From: Vibrio brasiliensis LMG 20546 | GTDB taxonomy: Bacteria > Pseudomonadota > Gammaproteobacteria > Enterobacterales > Vibrionaceae | Length of the DNA: 64,000 nt | Direction: 5' to 3' | Assembly: GCF_000189255.1 (NCBI RefSeq) | Contig: NZ_AEVS01000076.1 | Span: 56,585-120,584 of the forward strand | Part shown: positions 1 through 8,021 of the stretch, in pieces | How positions within the stretch are numbered: the stretch's first letter is position 1 | How the letters are laid out: each line of letters opens with the position of its first letter | Notes under the pieces: model-generated | What the model was told of the DNA's origin: nothing | The model's database searches: none | The model's input: only the letters and a program-made list of their open reading frames with translations | Position numbers and translations under genes: made by a program

Positions 1-945
1 TAACTGTTCAAGCAGGTCCATCACCGCCTGACCACTTTCTAACGCGTTGGCGTCTGACTGAAGGGATAGCGCTACAATTGATGCATCCTGACCACGGAAC
101 TTACCACTACCATCGTAAAACTTCTTACCTAACTCAACGCGAGCCACATCTTTTAGATAGATGCTTGAGCCATCATTCTGAGCACGCAGTACAACATTTT
201 CAAACTCATCAACACTTTCCAGACGGCCTTTGGTCACCAGATTGAACTGAACTTCCTGAGCGTTACTATAAGGAGCTGCACCTACCCGACCAGCAGCAAC
301 CTGAACGTTTTGTTCAGCGAGTGCTGAGTAGACATCACTAGTGGTTAAGTTGAGGTTGGCCATTTTCTCTGGATCTAACCAGACACGCATCGCGTATTCA
401 CCACCACCAATCACGTTAACTTCACTGATGCCTTTGACCCTTGCCAACTGGTCTTTGACGTTGAGGTTAATGTAGTTGATCAAAAACTGATCGTCGTATT
501 TGCCGTCTGGTGAATAGAAGTTCAACACCATTAGCAGGTCCGGAGAACGCTTTTTAACCGTCACACCAACCATACGTACTTCTTGAGGTAGCTTTGACTC
601 GATTTGCGACACACGGTTTTGCACGTTGACCTGCGCCATATCAGGGTCGGTACCGACATCAAATGTAACGTTGAGGCTGTAGGAACCATCATTCGCACTC
701 TTCGAAGACATATAGATCATGTTTTCGACACCGTTGACCGATGTTTCTATCGGGTCGGCAATTGCCTGCTCAACAACCTCAGCACTTGCACCAGTATAGA
801 ATGCCGTGACACTTACCGAAGGTGGACTGATTTTTGGATACTCTGCAACTGGCAGAATCGCGAGTGAGATCGCCCCCGCCAGAGTCAGAATGATTGAAAT
901 AACCAGCGCAAACTTAGGGCGCTGGATAAAGAAACGACTTAACAT
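1..945 (-). CDS. RND efflux pump inner-membrane protein (3' part missing)
   Basis: This is the N-terminal 315 codons of an AcrB/MexB-type proton-driven drug exporter; the reading frame runs off the left edge of the window, so the rest of the gene is outside. The start MLSRFFIQRPKFALV is the typical RND N-terminus, followed by the first membrane helix and the porter-domain region with ADPIETSVNGVENMIYMSS. The ATG lies 10 bp after the stop of the membrane-fusion gene, so the two form an operon. No outer-membrane channel gene is seen nearby, so the pump probably uses a TolC encoded elsewhere. The substrate cannot be told from sequence. Several Vibrio RND pairs are alike, so no symbol is given. 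Confidence 0.93.
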   Translation of the reverse strand, partial: MLSRFFIQRPKFALVISIILTLAGAISLAILPVAEYPKISPPSVSVTAFYTGASAEVVEQAIADPIETSVNGVENMIYMSSKSANDGSYSLNVTFDVGTDPDMAQVNVQNRVSQIESKLPQEVRMVGVTVKKRSPDLLMVLNFYSPDGKYDDQFLINYINLNVKDQLARVKGISEVNVIGGGEYAMRVWLDPEKMANLNLTTSDVYSALAEQNVQVAAGRVGAAPYSNAQEVQFNLVTKGRLESVDEFENVVLRAQNDGSSIYLKDVARVELGKKFYDGSGKFRGQDASIVALSLQSDANALESGQAVMDLLEQL

Positions 946-955
946 TTAGCCCCCT

Positions 956-2074
956 TTATTCAGCGGAATCAGCTTGCGCAAAACGCACTGGTACACCATT
1001 GCGAATACGCTGCAAGCCTTGGGTAATTACCTGTTCGTCCGCTGACAGGCCCTTGGTTACTATAATGCCGTGTTCTAACTGACGTCCCAGCTCGACGTTT
1101 CGTCGTTCTGCGACATTACCTTCAGCCACCAGCATAACAAAGTTGCCTTCTAAGTCGGTTTGTACCGCTCGACGAGGAATAACCACCACTTGCTTGGCTT
1201 GTTTCTCTCTCAGCTCAACTCGAATATGCTGTCCGGGAAGAAGTTGATAGTCAGGGTTATCTACCACGGCGCGCATCGCAATGGTACCCGTATTGAGGTC
1301 AATACGATTTCCTAAGAAGTCCAGCTTACCTAAGTGTTCAAAACTATCGCCATTTTCTAGTATCACACCCACTTCAACTGCCTGAGCATCGCCATCACCT
1401 TTGACTTTGTCCATGCCAAGTTCGAGGCGTTCGCGTTCACTGATGCTAAAACTGGTGTGGACGGGATCCAGGCTAACTAAGGTAGTCAGAATGCCAGATT
1501 GTGGTGAAACTAAGTCACCAGTGCTGACGTTACTTTGTGCGGTACGCCCCGCAAATGGAGCACGGATTTCCGTGTAAGAGAGGTTAACTTCGGCTAAATG
1601 AAGTTGCGCTTTGCCCGCTTCTACCTGCGCCTGCGCGCCAAGTAATGCAGCGTTGAGATTATCGAACTCAGATTGAGAAATACTGCCTTTAGGCAATAGG
1701 TTTTTGGCGCGTTCGAAATCAAGTTCTGCTTTCTTCAAAGTTGCGTTAGCTTGCGCTAATGTCGCTTTGGCACTGGCAAGTTGTGCTTCGAAGGACGATG
1801 GCTCGATGGTATAGAGCAGTTGCCCTTTCTCGACCATTTGACCTTCTTGAAAGTGGCGTGCTTTAAGATAGCCAGTTACCTGGGCGGTAATATTGGTATC
1901 CTCAATCGCTTCTATGCGACCGATGTAAGATTTACTTTGCTGGTGACTGCTGTATTCGACTGGCTCAGCAACCACAAGTTGTGGTGGTGGTTGAATCTGT
2001 CCTTGAGAAGTTTCGCCGCATCCTACGAGAAAAAGCGCGCTGGTCAGCGCGGTACAGATTAACGTTTTTTTCAT
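956..2074 (-). CDS. RND efflux membrane-fusion (periplasmic adaptor) lipoprotein
   Basis: This 372-residue protein is the adaptor that links an RND pump to an outer-membrane channel. It begins with a lipoprotein signal peptide and lipobox LVGC (Cys19), so it should be anchored in the inner membrane and face the periplasm. Then come a split biotinyl-lipoyl domain (around residues 50-85 and 170-205), a helical hairpin rich in Ala, Gln and Glu between them, and the beta-barrel domain around 205-290. It is the promoter-proximal gene of the pair, immediately before the pump. Regulation is not visible; no TetR-type gene is next to it. Confidence 0.93.
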   Translation of the reverse strand: MKKTLICTALTSALFLVGCGETSQGQIQPPPQLVVAEPVEYSSHQQSKSYIGRIEAIEDTNITAQVTGYLKARHFQEGQMVEKGQLLYTIEPSSFEAQLASAKATLAQANATLKKAELDFERAKNLLPKGSISQSEFDNLNAALLGAQAQVEAGKAQLHLAEVNLSYTEIRAPFAGRTAQSNVSTGDLVSPQSGILTTLVSLDPVHTSFSISERERLELGMDKVKGDGDAQAVEVGVILENGDSFEHLGKLDFLGNRIDLNTGTIAMRAVVDNPDYQLLPGQHIRVELREKQAKQVVVIPRRAVQTDLEGNFVMLVAEGNVAERRNVELGRQLEHGIIVTKGLSADEQVITQGLQRIRNGVPVRFAQADSAE

Positions 2075-2173
2075 GAATAGACCGTTAGATAAAGATAAAT
2101 GGGCTTACCTAAAGTTACCTAACGGCGTATTGCGCTTTGTCCGAACAATATCAGGACAAGAAGCTTAAGTGTT

Positions 2174-2734
2174 TCAACCTGTTACAAGTTCTAACTTTGT
2201 GTGAATATCAGCGATTCGCTGCAGATCTGCGGGAGTTTTCCAACTATAAACAAGCTCAGGTACTGAATTGCCACAAGGAGCATTCCACAGTCTTTCAAGA
2301 GTCTGAGTTCCGCCGATATGCTGATAAAACTCGACTGCCTGCGTGTTCTCTTTCATCACTTCCAGATAGACGCCATTGTCTGGGAAGTATTGAGTTATCC
2401 ATTTGGCAATTTCTGCCAAAAGCTTCACACCCAGTCCTCGGCCTCGATAGTTCGGGTCGATGTGCAGTGAGTCGATAATGGTGCCTTTTTCGAAGTCGTG
2501 ATTACCAAATGCACAGACAAAACCACACAGCAGTCCCCCCTCTTCAATGAGGAGAACGCGTTGGTTGAAAGGAGGATTGATTAGGCGCGTTTGCCAGATT
2601 GCGAGTCGTTCATCGAGGACTTCTTTATCAAGAAAGTCTTGCCCAAGAATACCTTGATAATACTGCTTCCAGCTCTGCGCGTGCAGCGTAGCAATGCGCT
2701 CATAGTCGCTATATTCAGCTACTTTTAATTCCAT
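2174..2734 (-). CDS. GNAT-family N-acetyltransferase
   Basis: A 186-residue single-domain acetyltransferase. The acetyl-CoA loop is visible as DPNYRGRGLGVKLL (R/QxxGxG/A type, around residues 93-106), and the later strand-helix pair carries YLEVMKENTQAVEFYQHIGG, the usual GNAT motif B. About 30 residues beyond the core form a C-terminal tail. The gene stands alone, divergent from the desaturase. The substrate is unknown; it could act on a small molecule or on a protein N-terminus. Confidence 0.85.
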   Translation of the reverse strand: MELKVAEYSDYERIATLHAQSWKQYYQGILGQDFLDKEVLDERLAIWQTRLINPPFNQRVLLIEEGGLLCGFVCAFGNHDFEKGTIIDSLHIDPNYRGRGLGVKLLAEIAKWITQYFPDNGVYLEVMKENTQAVEFYQHIGGTQTLERLWNAPCGNSVPELVYSWKTPADLQRIADIHTKLELVTG

Positions 2735-2797
2735 TTATAGTTCCTTATTACTTCCTGTAAGGATTGATTGCCCCTTCATACTATAAAACATTTAACA

Positions 2798-2820
2798 AAA
2801 AGCCAAACATTCTGGCTTTT
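2798..2820. terminator. orphan terminator-like hairpin
   Basis: A perfect 8-bp stem AAAAGCCA / TGGCTTTT with a 7-base loop. Read on the minus strand it is followed by TTTTTGTT, like an intrinsic terminator. It lies between two divergent genes, so neither neighbour needs it; it may end a short unannotated minus-strand transcript. Confidence 0.45.
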
Positions 2821-2936
2821 GCTCTCAAATCTAGATGTTGTTCTGCAGCCCAGTTCAAAACACCGATGAAAAGTTTGGTTACTAATTAATTACACAAAAT
2901 GGCGTGCGCTAGCCTACATAGTCAGCCATCAAGTTT

Positions 2937-2980
2937 GACTTACACGTGTTCGCTGATATTCTAGCGAACAACTGTTAGCT
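2937..2980 (+). promoter_or_regulatory. two FabR-like operators before the desaturase gene
   Basis: Two imperfect 18-bp palindromes sit 16-59 bases before the desaturase start. The first (2937-2954) contains TACACGTGTTCGCT; the second (2963-2980) reads AGCGAACAACTGTTAGCT. Both resemble the FabR operator of E. coli fabA/fabB (recalled as roughly AGCGTACACGTGTTAGCT; 14/18 and 15/18 matches). FabR represses unsaturated fatty acid genes, which fits the downstream gene. The consensus is from memory and no matrix search was run. Confidence 0.55.
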
Positions 2981-2995
2981 CAAAGGAAAAGCTCA

Positions 2996-4123
2996 ATGTC
3001 TGGTTCTAACAAACCACCACTGATTTGGTTAAACATCTTTATCTTTTTGTCATCTTTCATCGTTGCTTTGGTTCTGGTCCCTTGGTATGGCCTGTCTAGC
3101 GGCTATGGCGTAGAGCACCTGGTTTGGTTCCTTATCGCCTTCTCTTTCTGTAACCTTTCTATTACCGCTGGTTACCATAGATTGTGGTCTCACAAGACTT
3201 ATGAAGCACACTGGTCACTACGCATTCTTTTTGCGCTAGGTGGCGCGTTCGCACTACAGAACAGTGCGCTTCACTGGAGTTCAGATCACCGAATTCACCA
3301 TAAGCACGTCGATAATAATGATAAGGATCCTTACTCAGCCAAACGTGGCTTCTGGTTTTCTCATATCGGCTGGATGCTGCGCGAATATAACGCCAATACT
3401 TACTCTGATTACGCCAATTGTCGTGACTTACAAAAAGATAAAATCGTCATGTGGCAACATAAGTACTACGTGCCGCTGGCAATCGTGACTAACTTTGGTA
3501 TTCCGTTACTTCTCGGTGTTATCTATGGTGACATCATAGGTATGTTGCTTGTGGTCGGTGTACTTCGTCTGGTATTAAGCCATCACTCCACCTTCTTTAT
3601 TAACTCTCTGGCTCATATCTGGGGTTCACAGCCATACACAGATAAAAACACAGCGCGTGACAATGCAGTGCTGGCGGTATTCACCTTTGGTGAGGGCTAC
3701 CATAACTACCACCATATTTTTGAGAACGATTACCGTAATGGCATTTACTGGTGGCAGTATGATCCAACGAAATGGTTGATTAAGTCGTGTTCGTGGCTGG
3801 GTTTAACCAATAAGCTTCGCGTTACTCCTAAAATTAAAATAGAAAAAGCAAAAGCTAAACAGGCACTCGCAACAGCGTCGAAGAACATTAGTAAGCTTCC
3901 TAACGCTTCACTGCTTAATGAGACGTTAAACAAGGAGTTTGAAGCGCTCATGGCGAGAATGGCAGATTACTATGATGTCAAAAAACAAGTGCTTGAAGCG
4001 AAGAAAAACGATCTGGCGATCAAGTATGAAAAATCACTGCTTAAGTTACGTTATCAGCAGATGAAGCAAGATCTTGCTGAGCAACGTAAGAGCTGGGAAA
4101 GCTTAGTTGCCCAATACGCATAA
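2996..4123 (+). CDS. acyl-CoA/acyl-lipid fatty acid desaturase
   Basis: A 375-residue membrane di-iron desaturase of the delta-9 (stearoyl-CoA) type, which puts a cis double bond into saturated acyl chains using oxygen. The three histidine boxes are present: HRLWSH at 61-66, HRIHH at 98-102 and HNYHH at 236-240. Hydrophobic helices lie at about 10-30, 38-58, 155-180 and 180-200. After residue 280 there is an extra, highly charged Lys/Glu/Ala-rich tail of about 95 residues, probably coiled coil, which the core enzyme does not need. The start ATG follows AAAGGAAAAGCTCA. The electron donor is not encoded nearby. FabR-like sites upstream suggest control by membrane unsaturation. Confidence 0.93.
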   Translation: MSGSNKPPLIWLNIFIFLSSFIVALVLVPWYGLSSGYGVEHLVWFLIAFSFCNLSITAGYHRLWSHKTYEAHWSLRILFALGGAFALQNSALHWSSDHRIHHKHVDNNDKDPYSAKRGFWFSHIGWMLREYNANTYSDYANCRDLQKDKIVMWQHKYYVPLAIVTNFGIPLLLGVIYGDIIGMLLVVGVLRLVLSHHSTFFINSLAHIWGSQPYTDKNTARDNAVLAVFTFGEGYHNYHHIFENDYRNGIYWWQYDPTKWLIKSCSWLGLTNKLRVTPKIKIEKAKAKQALATASKNISKLPNASLLNETLNKEFEALMARMADYYDVKKQVLEAKKNDLAIKYEKSLLKLRYQQMKQDLAEQRKSWESLVAQYA

Positions 4124-4125
4124 CA

Positions 4126-4155
4126 AAAAACGGAAGCTCAGGCTTCCGTTTTTAT
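4126..4155. terminator. bidirectional terminator
   Basis: Stem CGGAAGC / GCTTCCG with a 4-base loop, flanked by an A-run on the left and a T-run on the right. It serves both the desaturase gene and the convergent solute-binding gene. Confidence 0.9.
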
Positions 4156-4167
4156 TTACTGCTTAAT

Positions 4168-4944
4168 CTAATTTATGAAGTCGTTGACGATCTTGTCGAT
4201 CTCCCCACTCTGCTTCATTTGATTAAGAATCTTGTGGTACTCAGCTTTAAAGCCTTCCTTATACGGGAAGTCAGCACCGTTAGTGACAATACCCAAGAAG
4301 CCCTGTTCTGAGCTGATGGTTGCACCTTCGACCACACTTTGACCATCATACTTACCTTCATTTTGCAGTTTCTTAAGCTCCCACTGAATCGATAGTGCAT
4401 CGTTCATGTAGCAGTCAATTCGTCCTGCGATAAGTTTGAGTAGATTTTTCGGTGTTCCTTTCGTCTCTGTGACTTTAATTTTCCCAGATTTCACTGCGCT
4501 CCAGAATTCATCACCTCCGGCGGAAAAGCCTGCGTTGTTACCAATAGTCAGCCCCATGTAATCTCCGGGCCAATTTGGTTTTGGACTACTCAATACAGAC
4601 TTCTGACAAACCACGACAAGCTTTTCATCAAGGATTGGCACGTCATATTCCATATAAGGTCGTTGTTCAGGGCGTTTGTATGGCGGATAGAGGGCAAATA
4701 TTTTGCTCCCTTCAATTTGTGACAGACCACGTTTCCACGGAGTTCCCTTTAAGGTCACATTATATTCCGGCATTTTGGCAAAAATGTTCTCTAACACCAC
4801 AGTGTAGATCCCGGTTAATCGCCCGCTTTCAACATAAGAGTATGGTGGATAAGTGTCATCGCCATAGATAGTAATATCTGTTTTAGCGACAGCAGTGTTG
4901 GCAAGTGTAATAGCAAATAACAGCGTCAAAAGTAATCTCATCAT
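4168..4944 (-). CDS. periplasmic solute-binding protein, amino-acid-binding (family 3) type
   Basis: A 258-residue exported protein with a Sec signal peptide (MMRLLLTLLFAITLANTAVA, cleavage before KTD). The mature part starts ITIYGDDTYPPYSYVESGRLTGIYTVVLE, the usual opening of the family-3 extracellular solute-binding fold. No ABC permease or ATPase gene is adjacent, so it is a stand-alone member. In Vibrio such orphans are common and may feed a distant transporter or a sensor. The ligand is unknown; a polar amino acid is only the family default. Confidence 0.82.
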   Translation of the reverse strand: MMRLLLTLLFAITLANTAVAKTDITIYGDDTYPPYSYVESGRLTGIYTVVLENIFAKMPEYNVTLKGTPWKRGLSQIEGSKIFALYPPYKRPEQRPYMEYDVPILDEKLVVVCQKSVLSSPKPNWPGDYMGLTIGNNAGFSAGGDEFWSAVKSGKIKVTETKGTPKNLLKLIAGRIDCYMNDALSIQWELKKLQNEGKYDGQSVVEGATISSEQGFLGIVTNGADFPYKEGFKAEYHKILNQMKQSGEIDKIVNDFIN

Positions 4945-5123
4945 AGCCCCCAGTGAATCTATGCATAAACTTTTGTGTTACCGCTAAGTAATAGTTCATG
5001 CAAAGGTTAAGTCAAGGTAATGAAACGCCGAAGTTTGGGCAATATTGAGCAATATGATAACTAAGGCTATTGATTAGCCTGAAGATATTTCTGGTTTGTA
5101 ATTAATTACAGTGACTGGACTTA

Positions 5124-5630
5124 CTAACGAATAATTAAACGATATTCGATACAGTCAATCATTTCACCATTTAACTCGGCATAATTACTGACCACTTTAA
5201 CCGCTTCAAAACCATTGCTGGTCAGAACTTTTTGCGAAGCAGGGTTGGTTGTAGCCGCGTAAGCATAAATTGTTTTTACACGTTTCCCTTTCAGCACCTT
5301 GCTCAGCTGTGAGACAGCCCATTTGGCTACGCCTTGATTGATCGCCTGATGGCCAACTCGATAACCCAGGTGTGCGACGGCTTTTTTGCTATCAATGTTG
5401 CTGACATTTAACCGACCAAGGATCTTGTTATCGTCACTTTTAATTAGCATAGGCACAAGTTCATTACAGTGATAATCGAGAAGAAACTCGCGAATATGCT
5501 GCTTAACGCCTTCAACTGAATAAAAGTCGCTTTCCCGTGGTGGAATGAACTGTTCGAACCATAGCTTATTGTCCAATTCAAAGTCTAACAGTTGCTGTGC
5601 ATCGCTCAGTGCAATCAATGTCAGCTTCAC
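5124..5630 (-). CDS. RimJ/RimL-type GNAT acetyltransferase
   Basis: A 168-residue acetyltransferase with the features of the RimJ/RimL branch: KLTLIALSDAQQLLDFEL at the start, GRLNVSNIDSKKAVAHLGYRVG, then a degenerate acetyl-CoA loop (HQAINQGVAKWAV), and ATTNPASQKVLTSNGF near the end. I place the start at the GTG at 5630, because GGAGAG lies 5 bases before it. A longer reading from a TTG at 5651 would begin at the edge of the rhlE terminator and lacks a ribosome site. The substrate is unknown. Confidence 0.82.
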   Translation of the reverse strand: MKLTLIALSDAQQLLDFELDNKLWFEQFIPPRESDFYSVEGVKQHIREFLLDYHCNELVPMLIKSDDNKILGRLNVSNIDSKKAVAHLGYRVGHQAINQGVAKWAVSQLSKVLKGKRVKTIYAYAATTNPASQKVLTSNGFEAVKVVSNYAELNGEMIDCIEYRLIIR

Positions 5631-5644
5631 TTGTCTCTCCTTAG

Positions 5645-5681
5645 ATAACAAAATGGCTCACGTATTACTACGTGAGCCATT
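5645..5681 (-). terminator. rhlE terminator
   Basis: A long stem AATGGCTCACGTA / TACGTGAGCCATT with a short loop, followed on the minus strand by TTTGTTATC. It lies 5 bp after the rhlE stop codon and just before the acetyltransferase gene. Confidence 0.8.
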
Positions 5682-5685
5682 GAGG

Positions 5686-6945
5686 CTATTTCTTCTTACC
5701 ACGATTAGCGTGGATTTTGAGTTTAGCTTTCATCTTACGTTTGTCTGAATTGCGCCCTTTACGACGTGGCGCTTTATCCGGCTCAATTTCTTCAATTAAA
5801 CTCGGTTCAAAACCTTGTAACCACTCCTGCGGTAGTTTGGTATCTAGTAATCGTTCTATCGCATGTAACAGGTATTCTTCATCACGACTCATTAGCGACA
5901 CCGCGAAGCCCTCTTTGCCCGCGCGTCCGGTACGACCAATACGATGGACATAGTCCTCTGCTTTATAAGGCATGTCGAAGTTAACAACCTGCTCTAATTG
6001 CTGGATATCCAGACCACGTGCGGCTACGTCAGTAGCAATTAATGCGCGCACCTGACCTGATTTAAAGTCATCCAGTGCTTTCTGTCGAGCACCCTGACTT
6101 TTATCGCCATTGATCGACGCCGCTTTGATACCATCCAACTTAAGTTCTTTGGCAAGTGCATCACTGCCCTGCTTAGTCTTGGTAAACACCAACACCTGTT
6201 GCCAGTTTCGTGAGCCAATCAGATAAGCCAGCAGTTCTGCTTTACGTTTCTTATCGACCGGATAAACCATCTGTTTAACCGTTTCAGCCGTGCTGTTTGA
6301 TGGTGAGACCTGAACTTCAACCGGCTCTTCTAGCATACGGTAGGCAATGGTTTTAATTCGCTTGTCAAAGGTCGCTGAGAAGAACAGCGTCTGTCTGTCA
6401 TCATTACAACGCTGAAGGATGCGTTTGATGTCCGGCATAAAACCCATGTCCAACATTCGGTCAGCTTCATCAAGAACCAGATACTCGGTCTTATGCAGAT
6501 TGATGTTTTTGCAATACATGTGGTCAATCAGTCGCCCCGGTGTGGCGATAAGAATGTCACAACCCTGATCAAGATTACGGGTCTGGACGTTCATGCTGGT
6601 ACCACCATAAACCGCGACCACTTTGATCTTTGTTTGCGCTGCGTATTGAGTCAGGTTGTCGAACACCTGTTGAGCCAGCTCTCGCGTTGGTACAAGAACC
6701 AGTGCCCGAACGTCATTGCTCTGGATATCACGTTTAGTATCGGAATCGATCAACTTTTGCAGAATTGGCAAACCAAAAGCAGCGGTTTTACCTGTACCAG
6801 TTTGAGCACCTGCCAAGACATCCTTCCCTTCTAATACGTGAGGAATAGCCTGTGTCTGTACTTCTGTTGGCTGTTTGAAGCCAAGTGATTCTAAAGTTGA
6901 TAAAAGCGTTGAGCCCAGTCCGAGAGCTGCGAATTGTGTCGACAT
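5686..6945 (-). CDS. rhlE: DEAD-box ATP-dependent RNA helicase RhlE
   Basis: A 419-residue cytoplasmic RNA helicase. It has the Q motif (GFKQPTEVQTQAIP), Walker A AQTGTGKT, PTRELAQQ, the DEAD box (LDEADRMLDMGF), SAT, and HRIGRTGRAG, in the order of both RecA-like lobes. The tail from about residue 385 is short and very basic (RRKGRNSDKRKMKAK...), as in RhlE, and there is no DbpA-type RNA-binding domain. RhlE unwinds short duplexes and helps ribosome maturation and RNA turnover. The acpH gene lies 35 bp upstream on the same strand, so the two may be cotranscribed. DeaD/SrmB are less likely given the length. Confidence 0.92.
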   Translation of the reverse strand: MSTQFAALGLGSTLLSTLESLGFKQPTEVQTQAIPHVLEGKDVLAGAQTGTGKTAAFGLPILQKLIDSDTKRDIQSNDVRALVLVPTRELAQQVFDNLTQYAAQTKIKVVAVYGGTSMNVQTRNLDQGCDILIATPGRLIDHMYCKNINLHKTEYLVLDEADRMLDMGFMPDIKRILQRCNDDRQTLFFSATFDKRIKTIAYRMLEEPVEVQVSPSNSTAETVKQMVYPVDKKRKAELLAYLIGSRNWQQVLVFTKTKQGSDALAKELKLDGIKAASINGDKSQGARQKALDDFKSGQVRALIATDVAARGLDIQQLEQVVNFDMPYKAEDYVHRIGRTGRAGKEGFAVSLMSRDEEYLLHAIERLLDTKLPQEWLQGFEPSLIEEIEPDKAPRRKGRNSDKRKMKAKLKIHANRGKKK

Positions 6946-6980
6946 TCGGGTTACCTATAATTGCAAGGCGGACGATTCTA

Positions 6981-7559
6981 TCAGAAACTTTTGCTCGCAG
7001 TTAGTATCTGTGGATAGAGGGAAGTAAATAGCTCATCTAATTGGTGATAGTTTCGCTCAAGATAAGGAAAACAGTCGGCCAACCTGGCCATTCTCGCAGA
7101 TCGATTAGACATTCGCTGCAAGGCAAATTCGATGTTTTCGATATGTTGATAAGAACTTAGCCACTGACCTTGCCACATGGCCTGGGTGACAGTGACAAAA
7201 CGCTCCGGTAACTGCTGCTGTTGTTCATCGTTCATCACTTGTTCTAAAGCCGCGTTACAGAATTGTTCCAATGGTTGACTATGAAACTCATACCAGCGTT
7301 TCGCTAAACAATGATCCCAGAACATATCAAGCGCAATACCTGAAAATCGTCTCGTACCATTGTCAAACAGCTGTCTGGCTTCGATAACAGATCCGTGGCT
7401 GTCGGTATATGAATCGACGAAACGGTGCAGTCGAACACCTTGGGAAACATGCTGAGAAAACTGTGTGTCAGGGTTTCCCTTAACAAAGTCGCCTAGCAGA
7501 TTACCAAGTAAACTGGATTGGCAATGTTGTGCGATATGCAGATGCGCAAGATAGTTCAA
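6981..7559 (-). CDS. acpH: acyl carrier protein phosphodiesterase
   Basis: A 192-residue protein that removes the 4'-phosphopantetheine arm from holo-ACP. It opens with NYLAHLHIAQHCQSSLLGNLLGDFVKGNPD and continues with GVRLHRFVDSYTDSH and ALDMFWDHCLAKRW, all landmarks of the AcpH/YajB family (metal-binding His and Asp residues of an HD-like fold). The start is a TTG; no ATG fits, and E. coli AcpH begins at the same point (MNFLAHLH). The ribosome site is weak. It lies upstream of rhlE on the same strand. Confidence 0.9.
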   Translation of the reverse strand: MNYLAHLHIAQHCQSSLLGNLLGDFVKGNPDTQFSQHVSQGVRLHRFVDSYTDSHGSVIEARQLFDNGTRRFSGIALDMFWDHCLAKRWYEFHSQPLEQFCNAALEQVMNDEQQQQLPERFVTVTQAMWQGQWLSSYQHIENIEFALQRMSNRSARMARLADCFPYLERNYHQLDELFTSLYPQILTASKSF

Positions 7560-7607
7560 ATCGAGAGTCCACTAATTTTAAGACCTTTTTTATTATCTTT
7601 ATAAAAG

Positions 7608-7634
7608 CACAAAGCCAGCGCGAATGCACTGGCT
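7608..7634 (-). terminator. weak hairpin after the small acidic ORF
   Basis: Stem AGCCAG / CTGGCT with a 10-base loop, followed on the minus strand by TTTGTGCTTTT. It lies between the 39-codon ORF and acpH and could separate their transcripts. The T-run is interrupted. Confidence 0.45.
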
Positions 7635-7679
7635 CTTTCTGGTCGCTACCTCAGTAGCCTTTTTAAACATGAAGAATTG

Positions 7680-7799
7680 TTATTTGAAAATCTCTTCGGC
7701 GAGTTCTTCAATTGACTGCTCATAATCTGAGAGCTCGAAGCCAATTTCCATCGCATCTAATAGCTCAAGGCATTCTTCGTTGATTGTTTGGTCACTCAT
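7680..7799 (-). CDS. 39-residue acidic protein of unknown function
   Basis: An ATG-started ORF of 39 codons (MSDQTINEECLELLDAMEIG at the start, EELAEEIFK at the end). An almost perfect ribosome site, AAGGAGGT, lies 5 bases before the ATG. Thirteen of 39 residues are Asp or Glu and only one is Lys; there is no signal or membrane segment. The pattern of Leu/Ile spacing would suit one or two amphipathic helices. I do not recognise the family. It lies between acpH and the TyrR-box region of the permease gene and is followed by a hairpin, so it could be its own short transcript. Translation is likely from the ribosome site alone, but function is open. Confidence 0.68.
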   Translation of the reverse strand: MSDQTINEECLELLDAMEIGFELSDYEQSIEELAEEIFK

Positions 7800-7981
7800 T
7801 CTGACCTCCTTTATATAAACACTTCTTTGAGACCTGCTTTCAAGCCTCAACCTGAATATGCGGGTTCATTGTTCCTTTTTAAACCACTTATATGACAGTT
7901 TTTTGAAAGGAGAAAGTAAATTCTGATTGTGATTTGAGTTTGCTCTCAGGAAAACGATTACTTTTTGCAAATCAGAAGAAG

Positions 7982-7999
7982 TGTACGCCAATATTTACA
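7982..7999 (+). promoter_or_regulatory. TyrR box 1
   Basis: TGTACGCCAATATTTACA fits the TyrR operator TGTAAA-N6-TTTACA, keeping the essential outer G and C and the whole right half. It lies about 150 bases before a TyrP-type permease gene. Confidence 0.72.
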
Positions 8000-8003
8000 C
8001 TCA

Positions 8004-8021
8004 TGGTAATAAATATGTACA
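8004..8021 (+). promoter_or_regulatory. TyrR box 2 (weaker)
   Basis: TGGTAATAAATATGTACA, a poorer match that still keeps the outer G and C. Its centre is 22 bp from that of box 1, two helical turns, as expected when one strong and one weak box cooperate on tyrosine binding (the arrangement known for E. coli tyrP). Confidence 0.6.

Noticed and set aside
2137-2478. 113-codon plus-strand ORF opposite the first GNAT gene
   Set aside because: Antisense to a clear acetyltransferase and lacking a ribosome site or domain.
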